Assembly: GCA_965277445.1 (NCBI GenBank)
Contig: CBDICY010000034.1
Span: 68,329-132,328, forward strand
Length of the DNA stretch: 64,000 nucleotides
Direction of reading: 5' to 3'
DNA from: JAFMDF01 sp965277445
Lineage (GTDB): Bacteria > Bacteroidota > Bacteroidia > Chitinophagales > Saprospiraceae
In this document: positions 24,571 to 32,600 of the stretch, one piece after another
Layout: each line of letters opens with the position of its first letter
How positions within the stretch are numbered: the first letter of the stretch is position 1
Notes under the pieces: generated by a model
The model's database searches: none
The model's input: the letters and a program-made list of their open reading frames with translations, nothing else
What the model was told of the DNA's origin: nothing
Position numbers and translations under genes: made by a program

Positions 24571-25020
24571 TTATAATTTCCCCTCGTCCGCAAAACTGAA
24601 ATACGAATAGGGAGTAATTATCAAATGGTCAATGATTTTTAAGTCTAGTAATTTTGCCCCTGCAACTAACTTTTTTGTTAGTTCTATATCTGCTAAACTG
24701 GGGGTTAAATTCATCGAAGGATGATTGTGACTTAGCAAAATGTAGGATGCTGAAATTTTCAAAGCAGCCGCAAAAACTACTTTAGCATCAACCACCGTTG
24801 AAGATTGTCCACCTTTACTAACATTATAAAACCCTAATACTCGATTTGCTCTATTCAATAACAAAATATTGAATTCTTCTTGATAGGAAATTTGGTCAGA
24901 CCAATTGAAGAGCAGAATATCGAACGCTGTTCTTGATGATGTAATTTGAGGTCGGTCACTAGCCTTAACTTTGTTCTTGTAGGTTAATTCCACTTCCGAG
25001 ACACTAAAGAAATTTTTCAT
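24571..25020 (-). CDS. radC: RadC-type JAMM-domain protein
   Basis: This 149-residue minus-strand protein holds a complete JAMM/MPN motif: Glu49 (YQEEFNILLL), then SHNHPSMNLTPSLAD with His98, His100 and Asp111, the last two separated as in RadC. It lacks the helix-hairpin-helix N-terminus of chromosomal RadC, as is usual for plasmid and conjugative-transposon copies. The biochemical role of such proteins is not settled. Its start codon and the next 39 bases upstream are identical to those of the gene at 27506-27841, and the structured element described at 25096 lies just beyond. Confidence 0.85.
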   Translation of the reverse strand: MKNFFSVSEVELTYKNKVKASDRPQITSSRTAFDILLFNWSDQISYQEEFNILLLNRANRVLGFYNVSKGGQSSTVVDAKVVFAAALKISASYILLSHNHPSMNLTPSLADIELTKKLVAGAKLLDLKIIDHLIITPYSYFSFADEGKL

Positions 25021-25095
25021 AGTTGAATGTTTTTAAAAGCCATTTTCATAATAAGGAAATCTCCCTTTATCTGGGAGCGGAGGTTATTCGGCTTT

Positions 25096-25361
25096 AGTTT
25101 GCTTTGTTTCGCTTTGCCAAATTCTTAATTGAGGTTTCCTCCCTTTTTTCAGAACTTGCGGTCATACATAAGTGGAAATGTATGCAAGGGGAACGGGACT
25201 ATTATTTCTGCCTTCGGCAGACAGGCGTGGCTTGCCCAAAAAATCGGTTCGTTAGCCCGTATGGGCGACCCTTGCAGACATTATAGCGTTGTATAGCTTT
25301 GTTCTGTTAAAAAGGAAGGAAGTAACCTCAATGGATTTGGGAAGGCGAAGTGAAGGAAGCT
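25096..25361 (+). ncRNA. Candidate structured RNA, copy 1
   Basis: Long-range pairing closes about 265 nt. P1 is a 27-bp helix, 25096-25122 with 25335-25361, with only two mismatches and six U-G or G-U wobbles. P2a is ATTGAGGTT (25128-25136) with AACCTCAAT (25324-25332). P2b is 25137-25148 with 25309-25320, 11 of 12 paired. P3 is CAGAAC (25150-25155) with GTTCTG (25301-25306). P4 is ATACA (25164-25168) with TGTAT (25290-25294). P5 is TGCAAGGG (25183-25190) with CCCTTGCA (25269-25276). Two short apical hairpins (TCTGCC/GGCAGA and GCCC/GGGC) fill the tip. A homologue at 27919-28183 keeps these helices with compensatory changes. The wobbles pair only in + strand RNA. Function is unknown. Confidence 0.65.
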
Positions 25362-25528
25362 GATGGATAGAATAGAAACTCCGACGAACCCATCAATTTA
25401 CCGATTGCCTCTTGGTTCCTGGCTTGGCGTGTATTTTTAAGAAAAATCATGACAAGTTAGGGAGTGCATGAGGGAAATTGACAATAAAGGAATGCCTTAG
25501 TGGAGCAGCAAAATAATGAGAGGGCAAT

Positions 25529-25591
25529 CATTTTTTCATCGGCTAAAAAGTTTTGATATTTTCCTATAAAACTTTTGCCGATGAAAAAATG
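25529..25591. other. Long perfect-arm hairpin
   Basis: CATTTTTTCATCGGC (25529-25543) and GCCGATGAAAAAATG (25577-25591) are perfectly complementary over 15 bp. Inner arms AAAAGTTTT and AAAACTTTT extend the stem. It lies 26 bp from the stop of the minus-strand gene at 25618 and about 170 bp after the structured element, so it may end either transcript. The T and A tracts are inside the stem, unlike a standard terminator. Confidence 0.5.
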
Positions 25592-25617
25592 CGCAGGGGT
25601 AATTTTATTAAAATCCT

Positions 25618-25926
25618 TCAAAATAAGGTCAACTGGTTACGCTGTCCATGATTCTTTTTCCATTGTTTACTTTTAGCTGTTGCCACCAGCCACGCTTTTA
25701 CAAAATCTATAGGCGTATCATATTCCTCAATTTCTGAGGCATCCGTAAAATGAGACCGATAGCCAGATTCTGTAAAAGGTAAAGGAGCTTTATTTGCTGT
25801 TATTACTTCAAGATGGGCGATGGAAAAACCACTAGTTTGATAAGGGGATTTAAAGTAACAAGAATTATATCTAACAGTAACATTAATCCCTCTCCAAACC
25901 ATTGTTGACTCAATATATTTACTCAT
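25618..25926 (-). CDS. Small conserved-type plasmid protein, unknown
   Basis: This 102-residue minus-strand protein begins MSKYIESTMVWRGINVTVRY and contains GFSIAHLEVITANKAPLPF and a TGYRSHF-like turn (here SGYRSHFTDASEIEEYDTP). The C-terminal part is basic (WKKNHGQRN). The compact fold-like pattern with alternating strands resembles small proteins that recur in the ArdC/RadC block of Bacteroidetes plasmids. I cannot name a family. It is the last gene of the minus-strand run 27121-25618. Confidence 0.6.
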   Translation of the reverse strand: MSKYIESTMVWRGINVTVRYNSCYFKSPYQTSGFSIAHLEVITANKAPLPFTESGYRSHFTDASEIEEYDTPIDFVKAWLVATAKSKQWKKNHGQRNQLTLF

Positions 25927-25948
25927 TTGTTTAAGGTATTGAGGTTTT

Positions 25949-25977
25949 AGCAGAGGAGAACGAAATACCCCTCTGCT
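25949..25977. terminator. Hairpin between two small minus-strand genes
   Basis: AGCAGAGG (25949-25956) pairs with CCTCTGCT (25970-25977) across a 13-nt loop, 13 bp after the stop of the gene at 25990. Short T-rich flanks exist on the + side only, so its strand of action is unclear. Confidence 0.35.
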
Positions 25978-25989
25978 TTGGATTAAAAA

Positions 25990-26349
25990 TTAGTATTCGG
26001 ATTTGAGTAACAAAACTCCTTCAATCATCCATAGGGTGTAAGTCTCCAAAGGGAAAGAAGTATAAGTTAAGGTAAAGGTCTTGACTAGATTATCATTTCC
26101 ATCTTCTATGGTAATGGTCGCCTTATCTGCATTTTTGACAATTTTCCAAACTTGGAAAGGCGTTTCTTTAATCGCTTTAATAGACTGATTGCTAAAAATA
26201 AATTCCAATAGCCAATAACATTCGGCATTAATAGCCAAATAGCGCACACCGTCAGTATATCTGAATTTTGAAAATAGTGGATGTTTATAATAAGTTCCTG
26301 TTCCTGTAAATTGGCGCAGATTATTAATTAACTGGGTTGGGTTTAGCAT
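25990..26349 (-). CDS. DUF6876-like small plasmid protein
   Basis: The start at 26349 (MLNPTQLINNLRQFTGTGTY) is preferred. An upstream ATG at 26385 would overlap a strong hairpin (26368-26398) and adds an atypical hydrophobic stretch. The 119-residue protein continues HPLFSKFRYTDGVRYLAINA and ECYWLLEFIFSNQ, then ends in a strand-rich part with FPLETYTLWMIEGVLLL. I recognise the pattern as that of a small domain of unknown function common on Bacteroidetes plasmids; the DUF number is from memory and should be treated as tentative. Confidence 0.6.
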   Translation of the reverse strand: MLNPTQLINNLRQFTGTGTYYKHPLFSKFRYTDGVRYLAINAECYWLLEFIFSNQSIKAIKETPFQVWKIVKNADKATITIEDGNDNLVKTFTLTYTSFPLETYTLWMIEGVLLLKSEY

Positions 26350-26367
26350 GATTGTTTGATAGGTTTT

Positions 26368-26398
26368 GACAGGGAAGAAAATCAATTTCTCCCCTGTC
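26368..26398. other. Intercistronic hairpin upstream of the DUF6876-like gene
   Basis: GACAGGGAAGAAA (26368-26380) and TTTCTCCCCTGTC (26386-26398) match at 12 of 13 positions around a 5-nt loop. It lies between two co-directional minus-strand genes and could attenuate or process the transcript. Confidence 0.4.
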
Positions 26399-26410
26399 TA
26401 GATTCAATAA

Positions 26411-27121
26411 TTAAGCAGCTACGGCTACTTCTTTCTTAGCAGTTTTAGCCTTAGACTTAGCAGTAGTTTTTGTGGTTGCTACTGTTTCCAATTCCAAAGA
26501 TTCTTCTTTGGCAGCCTGTTCTTCTAATACAGGGGTTGCCGTTTCTGTGCCATCGCTATAATTCTCTGCATAAAGCGTTTTTGCACCTCTGGTTGACTGT
26601 CGATAAATATGCTGGTATTCCTCTCGAATGTTGTCTTGAACTGCCTTCAATGTAGGTAAATCCTCGGCTTTCACTTCTTCAAAAGAAAACTCTGCCATAT
26701 AGTAGGTACTCTTCTGGGCTTGGTTAGTTTTTTCAACTAATCTAACCGTCCAAATCACCTCACAAAGCTTGGTTTCGTCGTACCTCAACTCTTTAGATGC
26801 TCGGTTCAAATTATCAACTGAAAAGCCATGAAACATGAATTGCCCCAAGTGCCCCGCCTCGTTAATAAAATAGACTTCAAACCACTTCTTGGCAGGTTGT
26901 CCAAATAGCGCTCCTTCTAAACATCTAGTTGCAATAGGCAACACTTTAAAAGATGCTTTTGGCTCAGTTACCTGTTTTCCACCACCAAGGGTTAAAACGC
27001 CATTACCTAAATTTAAACGGTAGTCTCTTGGTTCTCCTACGATGTATCGAGGGGTCATAATTTCACCGTTTTTTCCGATGAATTTTGCAGCGTCTGAAAT
27101 TGGCATTAATCTGTTTGACAT
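26411..27121 (-). CDS. Unknown plasmid protein with Lys/Ala-rich tail
   Basis: This 236-residue minus-strand protein has an N-terminal globular part (MSNRLMPISDAAKFIGKNGE, PRDYRLNLGNGVLTLGGGKQ, ATRCLEGALFGQPAKKWFEV, GHLGQFMFHGFSVDNLNRAS). The tail of about 35 residues is Thr/Lys/Ala-rich (TTKTTAKSKAKTAKKEVAVA), like a histone H1-type DNA-binding tail. The body has no catalytic motif that I can identify. It sits first in a run with the DUF6876-like gene and the 102-residue gene. Binding of single- or double-stranded DNA is a guess from the tail. Confidence 0.65.
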   Translation of the reverse strand: MSNRLMPISDAAKFIGKNGEIMTPRYIVGEPRDYRLNLGNGVLTLGGGKQVTEPKASFKVLPIATRCLEGALFGQPAKKWFEVYFINEAGHLGQFMFHGFSVDNLNRASKELRYDETKLCEVIWTVRLVEKTNQAQKSTYYMAEFSFEEVKAEDLPTLKAVQDNIREEYQHIYRQSTRGAKTLYAENYSDGTETATPVLEEQAAKEESLELETVATTKTTAKSKAKTAKKEVAVAA

Positions 27122-27166
27122 AATAAGTTGTTTGCATACACCTATTTAATTTTTAGGCGTATAGAT

Positions 27167-27379
27167 TTAAAAATGTAATAAATAAATGATTGAAAAAATA
27201 TTGTTATATCTAATCCTAGATAGTAGCAGAAACAGCACTAAATAGAATGGATTAAATATCATAGGGTCTGTTAAATCGGCTATTGGTATTACTTCTTGCC
27301 CACAATTGGTACAACTTCCTTTACCATTGACAGATAAGTTTGTTAAGGCTGCATAGCAGCAATTTGATTGGTGTCTCAT
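27167..27379 (-). CDS. Small protein with zinc-ribbon-like cysteines and a hydrophobic tail
   Basis: This 70-residue minus-strand ORF begins MRHQSNCCYAALTNLSVNGK and has CTNCGQEVIP, giving a CC...CxxC set that could bind zinc. A hydrophobic C-terminal segment follows (FYLVLFLLLSRI). It lies between larger genes of the same strand. The pattern is plausible for a short plasmid zinc-ribbon protein, but the size is small and the tail may be the result of a frameshift. Confidence 0.4.
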   Translation of the reverse strand: MRHQSNCCYAALTNLSVNGKGSCTNCGQEVIPIADLTDPMIFNPFYLVLFLLLSRIRYNNIFSIIYLLHF

Positions 27380-27416
27380 TATCTTTTAGTTAATAGTTTT
27401 CTCTATGTGTTTAAAA

Positions 27417-27446
27417 GAGTGCCTTGCTTTTGAAGTCAAGGCACTC
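27417..27446 (-). terminator. Intrinsic terminator after the 27.5-kb gene
   Basis: GAGTGCCTTG (27417-27426) and CAAGGCACTC (27437-27446) pair perfectly over 10 bp. On the minus strand the stem is followed by TTTTAA, 60 bp beyond the stop at 27506. This fits a rho-independent terminator. Confidence 0.7.
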
Positions 27447-27505
27447 ACATACCCATCCCGTCCGCCAAAGCGGTTCACAAACAGTGTTTGCTCAACCCAA
27501 ATATT

Positions 27506-27841
27506 TTAAAATGGTAGCACAATTCTGGTTAGCGCATTTTGTATCATCTCACTAGTGGCATTAGGTCTTACCACAATTCGATATTGATGCTCTTTAAATT
27601 TCTTAAGCTTTATTAATTCCAGAATACAGCCTGCCTCTTTCGGTCTATTCTTTCTGTTAAAAGGTTCAAAATCATAAGGGGTATAGTTCACAAAGACATC
27701 TAAAGTCTTTTCTAACATCTGTAAATCAAAAAAATCTTTTTCTTCTTCCACCTCACACATTTCGTCTAAATAGCGGTTTAAACTGTCTGTTGCTGCGTTT
27801 TCTGCGGATTGTACTGCCTGATTAATTGTTGTAGAACTCAT
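27506..27841 (-). CDS. Unknown 111-residue plasmid protein
   Basis: This minus-strand protein has an acidic helical N-terminus (AVQSAENAATDSLNRYLDEM, EVEEEKDFFDLQMLEKTLDV) and a short C-terminal alpha/beta part (EHQYRIVVRPNATSEMIQNA). No family is recognised. Its upstream region is a copy of that of radC: the start codon and 39 bp are identical, and the structured element follows at 27919. The two genes therefore probably share control although their products are unrelated. It ends in a good terminator. Confidence 0.6.
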   Translation of the reverse strand: MSSTTINQAVQSAENAATDSLNRYLDEMCEVEEEKDFFDLQMLEKTLDVFVNYTPYDFEPFNRKNRPKEAGCILELIKLKKFKEHQYRIVVRPNATSEMIQNALTRIVLPF

Positions 27842-27918
27842 AGTTGAATGTTTTTAAAAGCCATTTTCATAATAAGGAAAAATTCTCCCTACTCAGGAGC
27901 GGAGGATACTGTCCTTTG

Positions 27919-28183
27919 GCTTGCTACTTTTCGCCTTGCCAAATTCTTAATTGAGGTTATCTCCCTTTTTACAGAACTGCGTCCATACTCGGAGTGGAAA
28001 TGTATGCAAGGGGAAAGCATCATTTATTTGACCTGACGCAGGAAGGTGAAGCCTTGCGCCAAAAAAATTATGGTTTAGTCCGAAGGCGACCCTTGAAGAT
28101 ATTTTCAATTTGAGTATAGCTTTGTTCTAGGAAAAAGGGAGATAAGAACCTCAATGGATTTGGAAAGGGGAGGAGTGGTAAGC
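27919..28183 (+). ncRNA. Candidate structured RNA, copy 2
   Basis: It has the same plan and length as the copy at 25096-25361. P1 is 27919-27944 with 28158-28183 (26 positions, two mismatches, four wobbles). P2a is ATTGAGGTT (27950-27958) with AACCTCAAT (28147-28155). P2b is ATCTCCCTTTTT (27959-27970) with AAAAAGGGAGAT (28132-28143), perfect. A 3-nt bulge sits at the same place in both copies. P3 is AGAAC (27973-27977) with GTTCT (28124-28128), P4 is ATACTC (27985-27990) with GAGTAT (28112-28117), and P5 is CAAGGG (28007-28012) with CCCTTG (28090-28095). Relative to copy 1, base pairs 27959/28143, 27960/28142 and 27989/28113 are swapped in a compensatory way. Confidence 0.65.
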
Positions 28184-28662
28184 TTAAGGATAGTTGTTCT
28201 TCGACGACTACATCAGCCCAGACGGGTTTATCTGAAAGATAAATTAGATGATTATCCCTCGGAACCTGAGCGATTGGCACAATCGATTAGGGGGATATGA
28301 ATCTAACTGAAACCAAGTTAGAGCTGATGCCATTTTATGGCCGCAAAAGTGTCTAAATAGCTGGTCTATTTTGCCGCTCTCCGACTTAGAAACATGCAGA
28401 ATAATTTGAAAAATTAGCCCAAAGGGCCGAAACAAGGTGTAGTTCGAAATACTTCGACCCAGCGGGGAAGTCCCAAAAACAAATTATTTTCTTAGTTAAA
28501 ACTATCATCCATTTTATATTCAAAAAATTATAGAAATGAAAAATGTAACTTAATATAAATAATGGCACTATTTTCTAATAAAATTTATTATATTTACTAA
28601 TCGTACGATACATAAAATACCATTTAAATATTTGATTATTAGTATTTTAAAAAATAAGTATA
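28184..28662 (+). other. Structured, gene-free tail after the second RNA copy
   Basis: No gene. Local pairings include CGATT (28271-28275) with AATCG (28281-28285), TCTAACT (28302-28308) with AGTTAGA (28316-28322), and a closing CATCAGC (28211-28217) with GCTGATG (28323-28329). These could be extra domains of the same RNA. From about 28480 the sequence is simply AT-rich and leads to the SprT-like gene. Confidence 0.4.
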
Positions 28663-29439
28663 GTGTCAAAAGTGTTAAATAACCCTTCTTCCGATAGTAC
28701 TCAAAATGAAATAGAGACGCCAACCCTAGAACAGTTTAGGGCTTTTGAAGGAGCATACCAATATTTTAATAGGATGCTGTTTGGAAAAAAGCTACCTGAT
28801 GTGATTTTAAATTTTAGCAGAAAAAACCAAGTAGCTGGATTTGTTGCCCCTTTTCGGTGGCGACAATCAACAAAAGCCAAAGGCTCAAATGGGTCAATTC
28901 ATGAACTTTCCATCAATCCTGAAATCTTAGCGATGCCACTTGAATATGTTTACAGTACGCTTGTTCATGAACAATGCCATATTTGGCAATTTGAATATGG
29001 AAAGCCTTCTAGATTTGGTTATCATAACAAAGAATGGGCAAGAAAAATGGAAGCAGTAGGTTTGGTGCCAAGTGATACGGGTATAGTAGGAGGTAACAAA
29101 GTAGGACAAAATATGAGTCATTACCCCAAAAAGAACGGAATTTTTTTAAAGGCTTTCAAAAAGTTACCCAATAAATTTAAACTGCCTTTCATTTCAACAG
29201 AAGGGGAGGAGTGGTTACCCGAATTACTAAAACCACTAGATTTAGATTTTGTAACTAGAGATGATAACACAAGCCCAATTACCGAATTTGACTGGAACTT
29301 TAAACTACCCAAACGTCCTAAATCTAAAAGAGGCAAACGAAAATATACTTGCCTCTCCTGTCGGATGAACTTATGGGGTAAACCCGATTTGAATGTGATT
29401 TGTGGGGATTGTGATAGGCAATTATTAGAAATAGAATGA
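28663..29439 (+). CDS. SprT-like zinc metalloprotease-fold protein
   Basis: This 258-residue protein probably starts at GTG 28663; no ATG is near. It has the SprT-like layout: FRAFEGAYQYFNRMLFGKKL, then ELSINPEIL, the zinc motif HEQCH at residues 102-106 (LVHEQCHIWQFEYG) and a downstream His121 in YHNKEWARKM. It ends with a zinc ribbon (YTCLSCRMNLWGKPDLNVIC with GDCD). The relative Spartan protease acts on DNA-protein crosslinks; plasmid copies probably help during establishment. It is the last gene of the plasmid-type block, transcribed away from the structured element. Confidence 0.8.
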   Translation: MSKVLNNPSSDSTQNEIETPTLEQFRAFEGAYQYFNRMLFGKKLPDVILNFSRKNQVAGFVAPFRWRQSTKAKGSNGSIHELSINPEILAMPLEYVYSTLVHEQCHIWQFEYGKPSRFGYHNKEWARKMEAVGLVPSDTGIVGGNKVGQNMSHYPKKNGIFLKAFKKLPNKFKLPFISTEGEEWLPELLKPLDLDFVTRDDNTSPITEFDWNFKLPKRPKSKRGKRKYTCLSCRMNLWGKPDLNVICGDCDRQLLEIE

Positions 29440-29640
29440 TGTTTATCAAATCATTTACCAACCATTGCCATAATAAACCAGTGGTTACAAAATACAGTCA
29501 AATTATAAGTAGATATGTATCTTTATACATAAATTTAAAATAGGATGTTCAATACTTATGTAAACCAATCATAACTCAATTTTCAAGATTCTGTCTAAAT
29601 AATATTAGAATTGAGCACTTTTATTTACTTTGTCGTTAAT

Positions 29641-32600
29641 ATGCCAAACAAAACTAAAATACTATTCACATTACTTTTCTTATACCATTCTTACCTTATT
29701 AATGGCCAAAATCAAGTCAATTTAAACCCGAAAATAGTTTTTGACAAAACGCAGACTTTTGAGAATTTCACTATTAACGATGGTTTACCTTCAAATAGGA
29801 TATTAGATATTATACAAGACCGATTTGGGTATTACTGGATAGCTACGGAGGCAGGGTTAAGTAGATTTGACGGAAAAGAGTTCGTCAATTTTTATCATGA
29901 TTCTAAAGATAATACAACCCTTTCAAATAATTCGATTACCAGAATTACTGAAGATAGTGAAGGAGAACTATGGATAGGGACTAGAAAAGGATTAAATAAG
30001 TTAAATAGAAAAGATTATTCTTTTAAAAAATACCAACATAATCCTTATAATCAAGAAGGTTTACCTGGCGACTACATTAAAGCATTTTTACCTGACACCT
30101 CAGGAATATTATGGTTAGAAACAGCGAATGGATTCTTTTCTAAATTTAATACTTCAAAAAATACTTTTCAAAATTTTGGCCATAGAGAAGCAAATAAACG
30201 CTATCCATGCCATGCAATCAATAAACTTAAAAATGGAAGTTTAGTTATCACTGGAAGAAATATCTTTCCACTGCTTTTTAATCCCAAAAACAACCAACTT
30301 AAAGAGATTGAATCTTTCGACAATTTTCTACATAAAGGTAATATTAGTACAATTTATGAAGAAAAAAACGGACAAATTTGGGTTGGCAACTCAGGTTATA
30401 AATTGTATATAGCGGGGAATAATTTTTCAAATCCAAAAGAATTACAAAAAGTATCTTCCATTTATGATATAGTAGAAGATGAAAATGGACTGCTCTGGAT
30501 GGGAGGCTGGGGCAATGGCTTGGCTTGTTTTAATAAAACTAGAGATCAAGTTACCGTTTACCGTAAAAATTTAAGTAATTCTAAATCATTACCATCTAAT
30601 CATATAAATAAGCTTTACATTGACAAGAGTGGCAATTTATGGTTGGCTACAAACGGAGGGTTATCAAAATTACCAAAAGAAAGAGCCATTCAGCATATCA
30701 AAAATCCAAAAGGGAGCAATTACTTTACCTCAATAATTCGGGGTAAACAAGATTCTATTCTATGGTTAAGCACTCCTAATGAAGGACTTTATAAATATAA
30801 TCTAAATTCAGGCAAATTTACTAACAATTGGCGTTATCCTAAGTTAGCTGCCAATAGAATAGAAAGTCTGCATCTAGACAAAAATGGAATATTGTGGATT
30901 GGACTATGGGCCGGAAAAGGATTTAATAGTTTGAATCCTGAAACAGGAGAAATCAATAAATATCAAGCTTGTTCTCATACCGGAATGGATTGGTGGTCTT
31001 CTATTTTGGAAACAAAAAAAGGAGACTTATATTTTGGCTCATGGGGGCTTGGACCAAAACGCTTTGATAACGAGCTGAACCAGCTATCAGAAGATAATTT
31101 GGGAACTTATTCAATACATTCTAGCTCAGAATCTAAAATTTACAAACCTGAAGTATTTGATGATAAAATAATTCATAAAGCTTTTAACAGTGTTATGGTT
31201 TATGACCCAGCTTCACAATCCTATCAATACTTAAATGCCAAAAAAAAAGATAAAGATATTTGTTTAAACTATGCTAATCCACTTACCGAAAATCAAAGAT
31301 TTTTACTACCCTGGAAATATAGAGAAAAACCTTATTCCACAACAATCATAGATAGTTCCCTTTATTTTGCAACCCCTTCAGGAATATATGAGGTCTTAGC
31401 ATCAAATTATTCAGTTAGCAAACTTCCTCTGAAATTAACCAATGATACAATTATCAATCTTTCGTGTAATACCAACAAAGAATTATACCTAGCTTCTAAG
31501 AAAAAACTTTATAAAACCGTTACACCTTTTAGTACCTCAATTGTTCTATCAGATTTACCTCACCCCTTAAAAACATATGAAAATATAAGGCTAATTAACA
31601 CTACTGATAGGGTGATTATACATAATAAAAAATTAGTATATTGCTTTAAGGTTGAAAACAATTCATGGAAAGTAATAGATGATTTTTCGGAAGAAATTAT
31701 CGACATTAAAAAACTAAATGAAAGTATCTATATAGCAACAAGGAATCAGTTATTAAAGCTAAAACAAAATGGAACTATAGATACTTTAAAAATTGATTTT
31801 CCTAATCGCTCTTTTATTAAGAATATTAATACAATTGCTATTCTTAGTGAAGATTTATGGTGGATAGGCACAGATAATGGACTTTTCAAAATAGATTTCC
31901 CCAAGAAGGAAATAACTCCTTATTTCAATAATCCAAAAGATTCAACAAGTTTACTACACAATAAAATTTATCAAATAGACTTAGATAAAAACAATAATTT
32001 ATGGATAGGCACTTCAAAAGGATTAACAAAATTTGATTACCAAAATCAAAAATTTGAAAAACATAATGTAATTAGTGATAAGGGAATATCATCTCATTTG
32101 ACAATCTGTATGTTTGAAGACAACAATGAAAATATTTGGATAGGAAACAGCGAAGGAATGCTTGACCGATACGAACCTAAAAATGAAAAATTCTTTCATT
32201 ATTTACCGAATCCCTTAGATCCTAATGCTCTAAGACCTGATGAGCTTCAAAATTCAATTCATTGTGTGTATGAATCAAAAAAAGGAGAAATATGGATAGG
32301 TGGTGCCACTCTTGCTTTATTTGACAAAAAAAACAATGATTTTGCACATTTTTCACCTAAATCTAATAATCCATTCAATGTCGTTCTAAGTATAACTGAA
32401 GATGAACAAAACAATCTGTGGTTAGGAACAAATAAAGGACTTTATAATTTCAATACAAAAACTAATACTTTTTCATTTTACGGTCTAAATCAAAATATTC
32501 AAGGATTAGATTATACTAGAGCAGCTTGTAAATTACCTTCTGGAGAAATCATCGTTGGAGGTTCTAATGGATTTAATATAATCACCCCCACCAAAATTAG

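Noticed and set aside
25104..25286. Small + strand ORF over the structured element, and its relative at 27848-28036
   Set aside because: The related peptides are explained by the conserved RNA helices; substitutions do not show a coding pattern.
25096..28183. Retron msr-msd or group II intron remnant as the identity of the structured element
   Set aside because: No reverse transcriptase is adjacent in the right layout, no domain V-like hairpin is present, and both copies end in a closed long helix with no exon context.
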